From: Paeniglutamicibacter kerguelensis
Lineage (GTDB): Bacteria; Actinomycetota; Actinomycetes; Actinomycetales; Micrococcaceae
DNA length: 64,000 nt
Assembly: GCF_017876535.1 (NCBI RefSeq)
Contig: NZ_JAGIOF010000001.1
Coordinates: 62,001-126,000 of the forward strand
Direction: 5' to 3'
Below, one piece after another: positions 26,879 to 37,842 of this stretch. Positions within the stretch are counted from its first letter, which is position 1. Each line of letters starts with the position of its first letter. Both the position numbers and the translations under genes were made by a program. The notes under the pieces are model-generated. The model did no database searches, was not told the DNA's origin, and saw nothing but the letters and a program-made list of their open reading frames with translations.

Positions 26879-26918
26879 AAAAGCCCCGCTGAATCCACAA
26901 GGATGCAGCGGGGCTTTT
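26879..26918 (+). terminator. terminator after the NlpC/P60 gene
   Basis: A perfect 13-bp stem (26879-26891 with 26906-26918, arms AAAAGCCCCGCTG) ends in TTTT. Confidence 0.95.
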
Positions 26919-26942
26919 GCGTTGCCCGGACAAAATTGAATG

Positions 26943-26959
26943 ATACCCCCAGAGGGTAT
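26943..26959 (+). promoter_or_regulatory. CsoR-type copper operator overlapping a -10 box
   Basis: ATACCCCCAGAGGGTAT is an inverted repeat (ATACCC-N5-GGGTAT) matching the C-tract/G-tract operators of copper-sensing CsoR repressors. Its right arm overlaps a -10 hexamer TATACT (26957-26962), so binding would block the polymerase. A possible -35 is TTGAAT at 26936. Confidence 0.7.
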
Positions 26960-26971
26960 ACTGTGGATCGT

Positions 26972-27409
26972 GTGAAGAAGCCGTCCAGACCAGTCATTCG
27001 CCGGGCGTTGCCGCCCGCAATGCGGGTTTTGGTACTCTGTGCTTTCTTCCTGGGCCTGCTCTCCATGCATGTAGTCGCCGGGGCCGCCTTCGATCCAATG
27101 CGCCACGGGGAAACCCGGACCGCCAGCGTTACCGTGGCTTCCTTTTCGGCCTCCGCACACAAACACAGCGATCAACAGCTGCCGGCCGCCGTACCCGGCG
27201 GAGAGCATGGGCTGGGACCGGGCGAATGCGCACTGCTCGTCGCCTGCGTTCTCGGTCTCGTGGCGTTTGCCCGCAAGCTCGGCTTGCCTGGGAGCGGGGG
27301 AACTGCACCCCGTGCGGGGCCGACACCATATCGTCCGCGCCTGGTCACCTTCAGCGACGACGTATTCCAGTCACCGTCACCACAACAACTGAGTATTTGC
27401 CGTAGATGA
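26972..27409 (+). CDS. DUF6153-type small membrane protein
   Basis: A 145-residue protein with a basic start, an N-terminal membrane segment (MRVLVLCAFFLGLLSMHVVAG, in two parts about residues 17-37), a short His-containing extracytoplasmic stretch (SAHKHSDQQ) and a second membrane segment (CALLVACVLGLVAFAR, about residues 86-101). This pattern matches the DUF6153 family that accompanies DUF305 genes in actinobacteria. The GTG at 26972 lies 10 bases after the TATACT box, so the mRNA is probably leaderless; a GTG three codons earlier is the alternative. The CsoR-like operator suggests induction by copper. Confidence 0.75.
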   Translation: MKKPSRPVIRRALPPAMRVLVLCAFFLGLLSMHVVAGAAFDPMRHGETRTASVTVASFSASAHKHSDQQLPAAVPGGEHGLGPGECALLVACVLGLVAFARKLGLPGSGGTAPRAGPTPYRPRLVTFSDDVFQSPSPQQLSICRR

Positions 27410-27461
27410 GCCTTCCGGAGCAAAACCGGAACACAAACACATCTCACGCAAGGAAAAGACG

Positions 27462-28043
27462 TTGAAAAAGAACACGACAACCCTGATGCTTTCGGCTCCC
27501 CTTGTGGCGGGCGCCCTAATCCTGGCCGGTTGCTCTGCACCGGCCCCGGTCCCCGGCGGAAACACCACGACCAGCCAGCACGCGGCCGGCCATGAGCACA
27601 ACGGCGCCGACACCACGTTCGCCCAGATGATGATCCCGCACCACGAACAAGCCGTTCTCATGAGCGAGACCATGCTGAAAAAGAACAACCTGCATACGGA
27701 AACGGTGAAACTTGTCACCGACATCAAGAACGCACAGGCCCCGGAAATCAAACTCATGGAATCATGGCTGGAAGGATGGGGTGAACCCCGGGAAATGGGC
27801 CACCCCATGGCAATGGAAAGCATGCTCGGTGAAGAAGACCTGCAGGCATTGACCAACGCCCAAGGCCGTGCGGCCGAAGAACTCTTCCTGAACCAAATGA
27901 TCGGGCACCACCTCGGAGCCACGAAAATGGCCAAAGACGCACTGAAAAACGGCAAGGATCCAAGGGTGCTGGAACTGGGCCGGAAAATCATTGCCGACCA
28001 AAACGCCGAAATCGCCCACATGCGAGACATGCTCAAGAAGTAG
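27462..28043 (+). CDS. DUF305 (ferritin-like, metal-binding) lipoprotein
   Basis: A 193-residue exported lipoprotein: signal peptide with lipobox LAGC (Cys near residue 24), then a His-rich linker (HAAGHEHNGAD), then a DUF305 domain of two related halves marked by QMMIPHHEQAVLMSE (about 55-69) and NQMIGHHLGATKMA (about 147-160). The paired His and Met residues are probable copper ligands on the cell surface. The start is TTG, 8 bases after AAGGAAAA. It is the second gene of the presumed copper-responsive operon. Confidence 0.88.
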   Translation: MKKNTTTLMLSAPLVAGALILAGCSAPAPVPGGNTTTSQHAAGHEHNGADTTFAQMMIPHHEQAVLMSETMLKKNNLHTETVKLVTDIKNAQAPEIKLMESWLEGWGEPREMGHPMAMESMLGEEDLQALTNAQGRAAEELFLNQMIGHHLGATKMAKDALKNGKDPRVLELGRKIIADQNAEIAHMRDMLKK

Positions 28044-28058
28044 CGGACGAACCGACAG

Positions 28059-28994
28059 ATGAAAATCATGACAACGAAGCCGGCACTCTTCATGTCCATG
28101 GCGCTGGCCGGCATCTTGGGCCTTGCCAGCTGTGCCCAGGGCCCCGGTGAGACCTTGCCAATCACGGACACCCCGGCCGCAGCAGGCGGTGCGTCGGCAA
28201 CCGCCGCGCCGCAGGAACCAAGTGCAAGGTCTGCGGCGCAGGCTCCGGAAACTGTCCTTGGATACCCGACCGCGCACGTTCATGCCATCGCCGCCCCGGG
28301 CAAGGGGCAGGTGCTGCTTGCCACGCACGACGGCCTCTACAACGTCTCGGTGAACCCGGCCCAACGCATCGGCCCCGTCGTCGACTGGATGGGCTTCACC
28401 CTCGGGAAAGGCGGTTTCTATGCCTCGGGCCACCCCGGTCCCGGCGTCGCCCTGGAAAACCCCGTGGGCCTGATGCGCTCCACCGACAAGGGAAAAACCT
28501 GGGAGAGCCTCTCGCGCTCGGGGGTTTCTGACTTCCACGCCCTGACGGCAAGCAAAAACGCCATCATCGGGTTCGACACGACGTTGCGTTCCACCTCCGA
28601 CGGCATCCAGTGGAAGGGCCTCGACTCAAGGATCCTCCCCGCGACACTGGCCGCGGATCCACGCGGAAGCCTCGTGCTTGCGGCCACCGAACATGGGGTC
28701 TGGCGCTCTGCGGACGACGGCGCGACATTCACCGAGCCCGCAGCGAACACCCCGCTGCTGCAATACCTGGCAGTGGCCGGCACCAAGGCCGTCGGCGTAA
28801 CCCCGGACGGGGTCGCCTGGACCAGCCAAGACGGCGGCGTGAGCTGGAAGCAGGGCGCAGTGCTGCAGGGAACCGTCAGCGCGGTGGCCATGAGCCCGGA
28901 CGGATCCCGGATCTGGGTGTCGAGCTCGCTGGGCGTTGAACATTCGGCCGACGGCGCCGCCAGCTTCGAATTGCGCTTCGCTTCGCCCAAGTAA
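28059..28994 (+). CDS. BNR/sialidase-like lipoprotein (F510_1955 type)
   Basis: A 311-residue exported lipoprotein (lipobox LASC, Cys near residue 25). After a Pro/Ala-rich linker comes a beta-propeller built of repeats such as LMRSTDKGKTWESLS, WRSADDGATF and WTSQDGGVSWKQG, which are Asp-box (SxDxGxTW) motifs. Despite the glycosylhydrolase-like family name, none of the sialidase arginine triad is evident, so a binding role is likely. Families of this type often follow DUF305 genes in copper-linked loci. It lies 15 bases after the DUF305 gene and is followed by a strong terminator, closing the three-gene unit. Confidence 0.8.
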   Translation: MKIMTTKPALFMSMALAGILGLASCAQGPGETLPITDTPAAAGGASATAAPQEPSARSAAQAPETVLGYPTAHVHAIAAPGKGQVLLATHDGLYNVSVNPAQRIGPVVDWMGFTLGKGGFYASGHPGPGVALENPVGLMRSTDKGKTWESLSRSGVSDFHALTASKNAIIGFDTTLRSTSDGIQWKGLDSRILPATLAADPRGSLVLAATEHGVWRSADDGATFTEPAANTPLLQYLAVAGTKAVGVTPDGVAWTSQDGGVSWKQGAVLQGTVSAVAMSPDGSRIWVSSSLGVEHSADGAASFELRFASPK

Positions 28995-29000
28995 ACGCGA

Positions 29001-29043
29001 ATGGTGTTGTGAAACCCTGTTTTTAGGGGTTTCGCAACACCAT
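29001..29043 (+). terminator. terminator of the DUF6153-DUF305 operon
   Basis: A 17-bp stem (29001-29017 with 29027-29043) with one G-T pair and a T-rich loop starts 7 bases after the last stop. Confidence 0.9.
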
Positions 29044-29231
29044 TTCCGGATTTGTGGACACGCAAACTTCGGAGGGAATTCGAACCAATTTCACTTAAAC
29101 CCGCGCGGATTCACCGGCACTTGTCCTAGGCTAGCCCCAGAGTCAATGCTCAGAGCCATGCGCGTCACGTGAGGGATTCCGTTCCGGACGGGTCCCTCTG
29201 TTGCGCAGGGTCGGGATCTAAGGATGCGCCG

Positions 29232-29729
29232 ATGCGAACCCTAGTGCTGAATGCAGGATTTGAACCGCTGGCGGTAGTCACATTTCGCCGGGCACTTTTG
29301 CTTGTCTTCACGGACAAGGCCACGGTGCTCGCTGCCGATGAAGAGCACCCGGTGGTCGGCCCCAACCAGATCATGCCCCGGCCCACGGTGATCCTGCTGA
29401 ACCGCTACGTCCGCATGCCGCACCGCCGCAACCTCCAGGTCTCACGCCGCGGAGTCCTGCGCAGGGACGCCCACCGGTGTGCCTACTGCGGCCGCAGCGC
29501 CAGCACGGTGGACCACATCATTCCGCGTAGCAGGGGAGGGGCCGACAGTTGGGAAAACCTCGTGGCGGCATGTCACGGCTGCAATAGCGCCAAAGGCGAC
29601 AGGACGCTGGCACAGTTGGGATGGAAACTACGTTTTGCACCCGGCACTCCACGCGGCACCCACTGGTTCATCACCGAACTGGACCGCCCCGCGGAAGCCT
29701 GGAGCCCATTCCTTCGGAGCGCAGCATGA
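29232..29729 (+). CDS. HNH endonuclease family protein
   Basis: A 165-residue protein. The N-terminal 65 residues form the LNAGFEPLAVVTFRRAL region typical of actinobacterial HNH proteins. The HNH core follows: a first zinc knuckle CAYC (about 81-84), the DHIIPRSRGG motif (about 93-102), ENLVAACHGCNSAKGD as the second knuckle plus the final HNH residues. The start at 29232 has TAAGGA 7 bases upstream. Its stop overlaps the ATG of the MobA-like gene (ATGA). Because such proteins are widespread and rarely studied, a repair or nuclease role is only inferred. Confidence 0.88.
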   Translation: MRTLVLNAGFEPLAVVTFRRALLLVFTDKATVLAADEEHPVVGPNQIMPRPTVILLNRYVRMPHRRNLQVSRRGVLRRDAHRCAYCGRSASTVDHIIPRSRGGADSWENLVAACHGCNSAKGDRTLAQLGWKLRFAPGTPRGTHWFITELDRPAEAWSPFLRSAA

Positions 29730-30394
29730 AATTTGATGCCATCATCGTGGCAGGCGGCCGTGGCTCACGGCTGGGCGGGGTGAGCAAGCCTCTGCTGGAA
29801 CACCATGGAGAAACCCTGCTTGAGCACGCGCTCAACGCAGTGAAAGACGCCGAAGGCATTGCAGTGGTCGGCGCACACGCACTGGCGGACGCCGTGACCC
29901 GGTACATGGAGAACGCCCCCGACAGCCAGCGCGTGGTCATCACCCGGGAATACCCCAACTATGCCGGTCCGGCCGCTGCCGTGGCCGCGGGCCGTGCGGC
30001 GCTTGACGACGGCCCCGATGACGAAAGCGCCGAGTGGCCAAGCGGCGCCGCGGAAATCACAGTGGTGTTGGCCGCCGACCTGCTGGAACCGGCACCCGTG
30101 GTGAAGGCGCTGCTCGAGCTGGCGCGCCGCAGGGCCCCAGGAATCGAGGCGTGGGTCCCACAGGACGCCGGCGGGGTCCTGCAGACGCTCGCCTGCGCCA
30201 TCACCACCGAGGCGCTGAAGGCGGCAATCCAGCAGGCGGCCGAACCCCACGGCAGCCTGGAGAATGCGTCGATGATGCGTCTGCTTGCTACAGTGCAGAT
30301 GGAACGGTTGAAGCTGCCAGAGGTGGATTTCAGCGACGTCGACACCCCGGGGGACGCCGGGCGTCATGGGATAACGGTGGCAAACGGCCACTGA
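29726..30394 (+). CDS. MobA-like NTP transferase (molybdenum cofactor guanylyltransferase)
   Basis: A 222-residue nucleotidyltransferase expected to add GMP to molybdopterin, giving the bis-MGD cofactor needed by the YdeP/Fdh-type enzyme encoded downstream. The N-terminal signature IIVAGGRGSRLGGVSKPLL (about residues 5-23) is the nucleotide-binding loop with its essential Lys. The VVLAADLLEPAP segment corresponds to the metal-binding Asp region, although the usual CDMP appears here as AADL. The start overlaps the HNH stop. Molybdenum context makes the MobA assignment likely. Confidence 0.83.
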   Translation: MKFDAIIVAGGRGSRLGGVSKPLLEHHGETLLEHALNAVKDAEGIAVVGAHALADAVTRYMENAPDSQRVVITREYPNYAGPAAAVAAGRAALDDGPDDESAEWPSGAAEITVVLAADLLEPAPVVKALLELARRRAPGIEAWVPQDAGGVLQTLACAITTEALKAAIQQAAEPHGSLENASMMRLLATVQMERLKLPEVDFSDVDTPGDAGRHGITVANGH

Positions 30395-30409
30395 CGAGGA
30401 GAACACGAA

Positions 30410-30688
30410 ATGCCTGCTGCGGAACTCGACGACTGGGTCAGGGAACTACTGGCCGCCTTTGAACTCCCCGACACGCAGGTCGACATAGACCAGGTGCTTT
30501 CCCTGGCCGGGGTTGCGGCCCACGGCATCGTACGCCCCGCGGCCCCGCTGACCACCTACCTGGCCGGCTACGCGGCTGGCCTCGCCGTGGGCAGGGGACG
30601 GGCAAGCGAGCAGCTCGCCATGGATTCCGCCGATGCCTTGGCCCGTGCGGTCTTGAAGGCCCGCGTCCCCGCCGGCAACGACGACTAG
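30410..30688 (+). CDS. DUF6457 protein
   Basis: A 92-residue, mostly helical protein with an acidic N-terminus (ELDDWVRELLAAFEL), then VAHGIVRPAAPLTTYLAGYAAGLAVG. This pattern matches DUF6457, a family that sits next to, or is fused to, MobA in actinobacteria. It is probably an accessory factor in molybdenum cofactor maturation; no biochemical role is known to me. GAGGAGAA precedes the ATG. It sits 15 bases after the MobA-like gene and 3 bases before moeA. Confidence 0.78.
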   Translation: MPAAELDDWVRELLAAFELPDTQVDIDQVLSLAGVAAHGIVRPAAPLTTYLAGYAAGLAVGRGRASEQLAMDSADALARAVLKARVPAGNDD

Positions 30689-30691
30689 AGC

Positions 30692-31897
30692 ATGCACGAC
30701 CACGACCACGGCTGGGAACAGGCGCGGCAGGACGCGCACCGGTTGGGGCGGGCTCTGCGGCTGACCCCGGAACTCGTTCCCTTGCACCAGGCCGGTGGGC
30801 GCGTGCTGGCCCGGGACCTTGTGGCCCGCTACCCCATACCGCACTGTGCAACCTCCGCCATGGACGGATTCGCCGTGTCCGGGCAGGGGCCCTGGCGGCT
30901 GCTCAACGCGGTTGCCCCCAACCCCGCCGAGTCCGCGGGGGTCTCTCTGGCCCCGGGCGAAGCGGTGTCGGTGGTGACCGGGTCATTGATCCCCGAAGGT
31001 GCCGAGTCCATCATCCGCCTGGAGCACACCATCGAGCGCGACGGGCTGCTCACCTCCGACCGGACTGTGTCCCCGGGAGCGGACATCCGCCCGGCCGGCA
31101 CCGAGGCCACCCCGAACGACGTGCTGCAGGCCGCGGGCACTGTGCTGTGTGCCGGGGTCGTGGCCACCGCGGCGGTGGCGGGGTACGACGAACTCCTGGT
31201 TGCCGCCCGTCCCAGGGTCCACCTGGTCTACACCGGGGACGAGGTCACCACCTCCGGGACCCCGGCCCCAGGGCAGGTGCGCGACGGCTTCTCCCCGGTC
31301 CTGCCGCAGATCATCGCGGCGCTGGGCGGGCGCGCCGCGAGCGCGGCGCGCATCGGCGATTCCCAGGCCCAGAGCCTTGCCGCGCTCACCGACGTGCAGG
31401 CCCTGGCCGCCGACATCGTGATCACCACGGGCGGCACCGGATTCTCCGACCGCGACTTCGTGCGCAGCGCCGCCGCCGAACTTGGCGGCAAGGAAATCAT
31501 TTCCTCCATTGCCATGCGTCCGGGGCACCCCTCGATGCTCGCGGCGCTGCCCGACGGACGCATCCTCGTGGCGCTGCCGGGCAACCCGCTGGCGGCGCTG
31601 ATGGCGGTCGCGACACTGGTGGACCCGCTGCTGCGCGGCGCCTGCGGCACGGAACCGGAGGAACCCGGCAGGGCGCTCGGCACCGCAGACTTCGCACCGC
31701 TTCCGGGCCGGCACCGGCTCATCCCGGCCCGTTGGGTGCGCTCCGGCGACCCGCTCGTCCCCGACGCCCTGGCTCCGGCCGAGCACGTCGGCTCGGCAAT
31801 GCTGCGCGGGCTCTCCGGGGCCGAGGCGATCCTGGTCATCCCACCGGCCGGAGCACGGGCCGGAACCCCAGTCGGCTACCTTCGGCTACCGTGGTAG
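30692..31897 (+). CDS. moeA: molybdopterin molybdotransferase MoeA
   Basis: A 401-residue enzyme that inserts molybdate into adenylylated molybdopterin. Motifs in order: ATSAMDGFAV (about 52-61), EAVSVVTGSLIPEGAESIIRLE (about 90-111, shown here as two short blocks VVTGSLIPEGA and SIIRLE), the MoCF-binding loop ITTGGTGFSDRDF (about 248-260), and SIAMRPGHPSMLA followed by LPGNPLAAL. A His-rich start (MHDHDHGW) is unusual. It is preceded by only 3 bases after the DUF6457 stop, so it is translated in the same operon. Confidence 0.95.
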   Translation: MHDHDHGWEQARQDAHRLGRALRLTPELVPLHQAGGRVLARDLVARYPIPHCATSAMDGFAVSGQGPWRLLNAVAPNPAESAGVSLAPGEAVSVVTGSLIPEGAESIIRLEHTIERDGLLTSDRTVSPGADIRPAGTEATPNDVLQAAGTVLCAGVVATAAVAGYDELLVAARPRVHLVYTGDEVTTSGTPAPGQVRDGFSPVLPQIIAALGGRAASAARIGDSQAQSLAALTDVQALAADIVITTGGTGFSDRDFVRSAAAELGGKEIISSIAMRPGHPSMLAALPDGRILVALPGNPLAALMAVATLVDPLLRGACGTEPEEPGRALGTADFAPLPGRHRLIPARWVRSGDPLVPDALAPAEHVGSAMLRGLSGAEAILVIPPAGARAGTPVGYLRLPW

Positions 31898-31957
31898 CAG
31901 GGGAACCCCCACCGCTTTGGCCGGCGACAGCCGGAAGCAAGAAAAAGGAACGTGAGA

Positions 31958-32788
31958 ATGGGACGCAAAATAGTGCGCAGGCGCGTCGTCCGCGCCACCC
32001 TTGACGGCGCGCGGAGCGCCCGCGAGGAAAAACTCGCCGTCGAGGAACCCCTGGAAATCCGCTTCGGATCCACCCCGTTCACCACCTCCATGCGCACCCC
32101 GGGCGACGACTTCGACATGGTCGCCGGATTCCTGCTCGCCGAGGGCATCATTTCCCGCGCCGAGCACCTGGTGGCCATGCGCTACTGCGCCGGCACCGAC
32201 GAGGAGGGCAACCAGACCTTCAACGTCATCGAGGTGCAGCTGGGCTTCGGCGCCCAGGCCCCGGACCTGTCGGCGGCCCGCCACGTGGTGACAAGCTCCG
32301 CCTGCGGGATCTGCGGGACCAACTCGATCGACGAGGTGCGCAAGAAATCCAGCTTCTCCCTGGATCCGGAAACGGGGTCGGTGGAACTCGAAACGCTGCT
32401 GGGCATGCCAGACACCCTGCGTCAGGCACAGGAGCTTTTCAGCGCCACCGGCGGTGTGCATGCGGCGGGCCTTTTCAGCGCGGACGGCGAATTGCTGGTT
32501 CTGCGTGAGGACGTGGGCAGGCACAACGCGGTGGACAAAGTCATTGGTGCGGCCCTGCGCGAGGGCATGCTTCCGCTGGGCGAGACCGTCTTGCAGGTCT
32601 CCGGCAGGGCGTCCTTCGAGTTGGTCCAGAAGGCCGCGATGGCGGGGATCCCGGTGCTCTCCGCGGTCAGCGCGCCGTCGTCGCTGGCCGTTGAGCTGGC
32701 GCAACAATCGGGGCTCACCCTCGCGGCGTTTTCCCGCACCAGCAGCGTGAACCTATACACTCATGCTCAACGCGTACTAGGCGCCTAG
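31958..32788 (+). CDS. fdhD: formate dehydrogenase accessory sulfurtransferase FdhD
   Basis: A 276-residue protein that passes sulfur from a cysteine desulfurase to the molybdenum cofactor before insertion into formate-dehydrogenase-like enzymes. The sulfur-carrying CGICG motif is present (about residues 110-114, in SSACGICGTNSID), with GGVHAAGLF and LREDVGRHNAVDKVIG nearer the middle and SGRASFELVQKA later. I chose ATG 31958, placed 7 bases after AAAAAGGAA; a GTG two codons earlier is too close. Its target is almost certainly the oxidoreductase encoded next. Confidence 0.95.
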   Translation: MGRKIVRRRVVRATLDGARSAREEKLAVEEPLEIRFGSTPFTTSMRTPGDDFDMVAGFLLAEGIISRAEHLVAMRYCAGTDEEGNQTFNVIEVQLGFGAQAPDLSAARHVVTSSACGICGTNSIDEVRKKSSFSLDPETGSVELETLLGMPDTLRQAQELFSATGGVHAAGLFSADGELLVLREDVGRHNAVDKVIGAALREGMLPLGETVLQVSGRASFELVQKAAMAGIPVLSAVSAPSSLAVELAQQSGLTLAAFSRTSSVNLYTHAQRVLGA

Positions 32789-32901
32789 TCGGTTCACCGG
32801 TTCAACGGCCCGGACCGCCCCGGGGCGCCGCAACGCCAGTGCCAGCACGCCCCCGGTGGCGAGCAACGCAACAACACCGCACAGTGACGTGGAGGAACAA
32901 G

Positions 32902-35223
<2,322 letters not shown>

Positions 35224-35353
35224 CGCCGAGCCCGCCGCGCCGCGCCCGCCGGTATAGTGGGTCTGCACCTCGGACCGTTCGCGGCCCGGTTGTTTGGTGC
35301 AGGAAATCTCGTGGCACGCATCAGGGCCACACCCTAGATTTGGCGGAACCCTC

Positions 35354-37210
35354 ATGAGCATGGAAAGTGTTGCCTGGAATTCGCTGTGGCGGATGTCGGG
35401 CCAGGAAAAGGGCAAGGCGTATGCGCCGACCACGCCGCGACGGGTCCTGGCTTTCGCCGGGGTCTACAAGAAGCAGCTGTTGGTGTTCGTCTTCTTCTCG
35501 GTATGCGCGGCGGTCCTGACCGTCGTGACCCCGGTCCTGGCCGGCCGGGTCGTCGACGCGATCGTCGCCCAGAGCGATGCCGCGACGGTGCTCGGGCTTG
35601 CCGGGATGATCGCCGTGGTCGCCGTCTTCAGCGCGATCTTTTCGCTGATCGTGCGCTGGTTTTCCTCAAGGCTCGGCGAAGGCATCATCTTCGACCTGCG
35701 CACCGCCGTCTTTGACCACGTGCAGAAGATGCCGGTTGCCTTCTTCACCAGGACCCGCACCGGCGCGCTGGTGAGCAGGCTGAACAACGACGTCATCGGG
35801 GCCCAGGCGGCCTTCGCCGGCACCCTGTCCGGGCTTGTCTCGAACGTCGTTGCCCTGGTGCTGACGGCCGGCGTCATGTTCTCCACCTCGTGGCAGGTCA
35901 CGCTCGCGGCCCTGGTGCTGCTGCCGATCTTCCTGTTCCCGGCGCGCCGGTTCGGCCGCACCTTGGCCCTGCTGCGCAGGGAATCGGCGGACCTCAACGC
36001 CTCCATGGCCACGCAGATGACCGAACGGTTCTCCGCCCCCGGCGCCACCCTGATCAAGCTCTTCGGCCGTCCCGCCGATGAATCCGGGCAGTTTGCCATG
36101 CGCGCCGGACGGGTCCGGGACATCGGCGTGAAGATGACGATGCGCCAGTTCTTCTTCGTCACGATGCTCACCCTGGTGGCGGCCCTTGCACTGGCGCTCG
36201 TCTACGGCCTGGGCGGCGTGTATGCGATCCGCGGCCAGCTCGCCGCCGGCGATGTGGTGGTCCTGGGCATGTTGCTGGTCCAGCTGTATTCGCCGCTGAC
36301 CGCGCTGGCCAACGCCCGGGTGGAAATCACCAGCGCCCTGGTGAGCTTCGACAGGGTTTTTGAGATCCTGGACCTCAAGCCCCTGATCACCGATTCGCCG
36401 ACCGCCGTCGTCCTGGACCCGGGGCCGGTGGACGTGAAGTTCAAGGCCGTGTCCTTCGCCTACCCGAGCGCCGAGAAGGTTTCGCTGGCCTCGCTGGAAG
36501 ACGTTGCGGTGCTCGACACCCGGGGCGGGGAAACGGTGCTGCACGGCATCGACTTCGAGATCCCCGCGGGTTCCACCGTCGCGTTGGTGGGCTCCTCGGG
36601 TGCGGGCAAGTCGACCATCGCCTCGCTGCTTGCGCGGCTCTACGACGTCGATTCCGGTGCGGTCGAACTGGCCGGGGTCGACATCCGCGAACTGAAACTG
36701 GATTCGCTGCGGTCCACCGTGTCGATGGTGACCCAGGACGGGCACCTTTTCCACGAGACCATCGGCGCGAACCTGCGCCTGGCGAAGCCCGGGGCCAGCG
36801 ACGAGGAGATTTGGCAGGCGCTGACCCGGGCCCGGCTGCAGCCGACCATCGAGGCGTTGCCCGACGGGCTGGACACGGTGGTAGGGGAGCGCGGCTACAG
36901 GCTGTCCGGCGGCGAACGCCAACGCATGACCATCGCGCGACTGCTTCTTGCGGCACCGCAGGTCGTCATCCTCGACGAGGCGACGGCCGCGCTGGATTCG
37001 TCCAACGAGGCGGCCGTCCAGGCGGCCCTCGCCGAGGCACTGGAAAACCGCACTGCCCTGGTCATCGCGCACCGGCTCTCGACCATTCGCTCGGCCGACC
37101 AGATCCTGGTGGTTGAAGGCGGCCGGATCGTTGAGCGCGGGACCCACACCGAGCTCCTGGCGGCCGGAGGTCGCTATGCCGAGCTGCACGAAACCCAGTT
37201 TGCCCAGTAA
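35354..37210 (+). CDS. ABC exporter, fused permease-ATPase
   Basis: A 618-residue half-transporter that works as a dimer. The N-terminal membrane domain (about residues 40-345) has six helices. The C-terminal ATPase (about 365-615) shows Walker A GSSGAGKST (about 415-423), the Q-loop in VSMVTQDGHLF, signature LSGGERQR (about 516-523), Walker B VVILDEATAALD and the switch His in IAHRLST. The linker before the ATPase is longer than usual, with an insertion between the first strand and Walker A. The start at 35354 is supported by GGCGGA upstream. Lipids, peptides or drugs are all possible substrates. Confidence 0.92.
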   Translation: MSMESVAWNSLWRMSGQEKGKAYAPTTPRRVLAFAGVYKKQLLVFVFFSVCAAVLTVVTPVLAGRVVDAIVAQSDAATVLGLAGMIAVVAVFSAIFSLIVRWFSSRLGEGIIFDLRTAVFDHVQKMPVAFFTRTRTGALVSRLNNDVIGAQAAFAGTLSGLVSNVVALVLTAGVMFSTSWQVTLAALVLLPIFLFPARRFGRTLALLRRESADLNASMATQMTERFSAPGATLIKLFGRPADESGQFAMRAGRVRDIGVKMTMRQFFFVTMLTLVAALALALVYGLGGVYAIRGQLAAGDVVVLGMLLVQLYSPLTALANARVEITSALVSFDRVFEILDLKPLITDSPTAVVLDPGPVDVKFKAVSFAYPSAEKVSLASLEDVAVLDTRGGETVLHGIDFEIPAGSTVALVGSSGAGKSTIASLLARLYDVDSGAVELAGVDIRELKLDSLRSTVSMVTQDGHLFHETIGANLRLAKPGASDEEIWQALTRARLQPTIEALPDGLDTVVGERGYRLSGGERQRMTIARLLLAAPQVVILDEATAALDSSNEAAVQAALAEALENRTALVIAHRLSTIRSADQILVVEGGRIVERGTHTELLAAGGRYAELHETQFAQ

Positions 37211-37235
37211 ACAGGGCCTCCGGCCCGGGGCGGGG

Positions 37236-37637
37236 TTAGCCGCCCAGCAACGAAGGAAGGACGTGGTCGCGCAGCAACGGCGCGATATCGTCGCGCTCCA
37301 TGGCAACCGCGGGGCTTAGCCACATCATCTGCTCGATCTCGGCCTGGATGCACGGTGCATCCGTTGTCGTTGCCCCGTATAGGTAGGCGTGGATCTCGGT
37401 ATCGGCCTCGTTTGCCGCAGGACCGTCCCAGCGTCCCAGGAATTCCACCTGTTCCGGGGCAAAAACCAGGCCGATTTCCTCCCGCACTTCCCGCAGCACC
37501 GCGGCCTCTGGACTTTCGTCGGGTTCGAGCTTTCCGCCCGGCTGCATGAACATGGTGGTCTCGCGTTTTCGCACCAAGAGGATGCGTCCCGCGGGGTCAA
37601 GAAGCCGCATGGCGGCGATGGTAAGAATCTTTGGCAC
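37236..37637 (-). CDS. Nudix hydrolase
   Basis: A 133-residue hydrolase of nucleoside diphosphates linked to another group. The Nudix box reads GGKLEPDESPEAAVLREVREEIGL in the sequence; its key pieces are GGKLEPDESPE and REVREEIGL (about residues 34-57), with all catalytic glutamates kept. The start is GTG, 5 bases after AAGGTG. The exact substrate is not predictable. It is convergent with the ABC exporter. Confidence 0.92.
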   Translation of the reverse strand: MPKILTIAAMRLLDPAGRILLVRKRETTMFMQPGGKLEPDESPEAAVLREVREEIGLVFAPEQVEFLGRWDGPAANEADTEIHAYLYGATTTDAPCIQAEIEQMMWLSPAVAMERDDIAPLLRDHVLPSLLGG

Positions 37638-37743
37638 ACCTTGAGCTTAACAACAGCCAAATCCACATGCGAGGATGATAACGTGCTCTGTGGGCGGATT
37701 GTGGGCTCGGCTATTGGCGTGTAACGAATAGCGGTACTGCGCT

Positions 37744-37768
37744 CGGCACAATGACTCATCGTGTGCCG
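37744..37768. promoter_or_regulatory. candidate operator CGGCACA-N11-TGTGCCG
   Basis: Perfect seven-base arms (37744-37750, 37762-37768) lie about 75 bases before the ROK regulator gene. A second, shorter dyad (CGGAT/ATCCG, 37771-37789) follows at once. The pair could form an autoregulatory site. Confidence 0.45.
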
Positions 37769-37842
37769 ACCGGATACTGGGACAATCCGGACAAGGGTAC
37801 GGCCAACGGGGGATCATTTATGGATCTACAAATGGAGAATTG

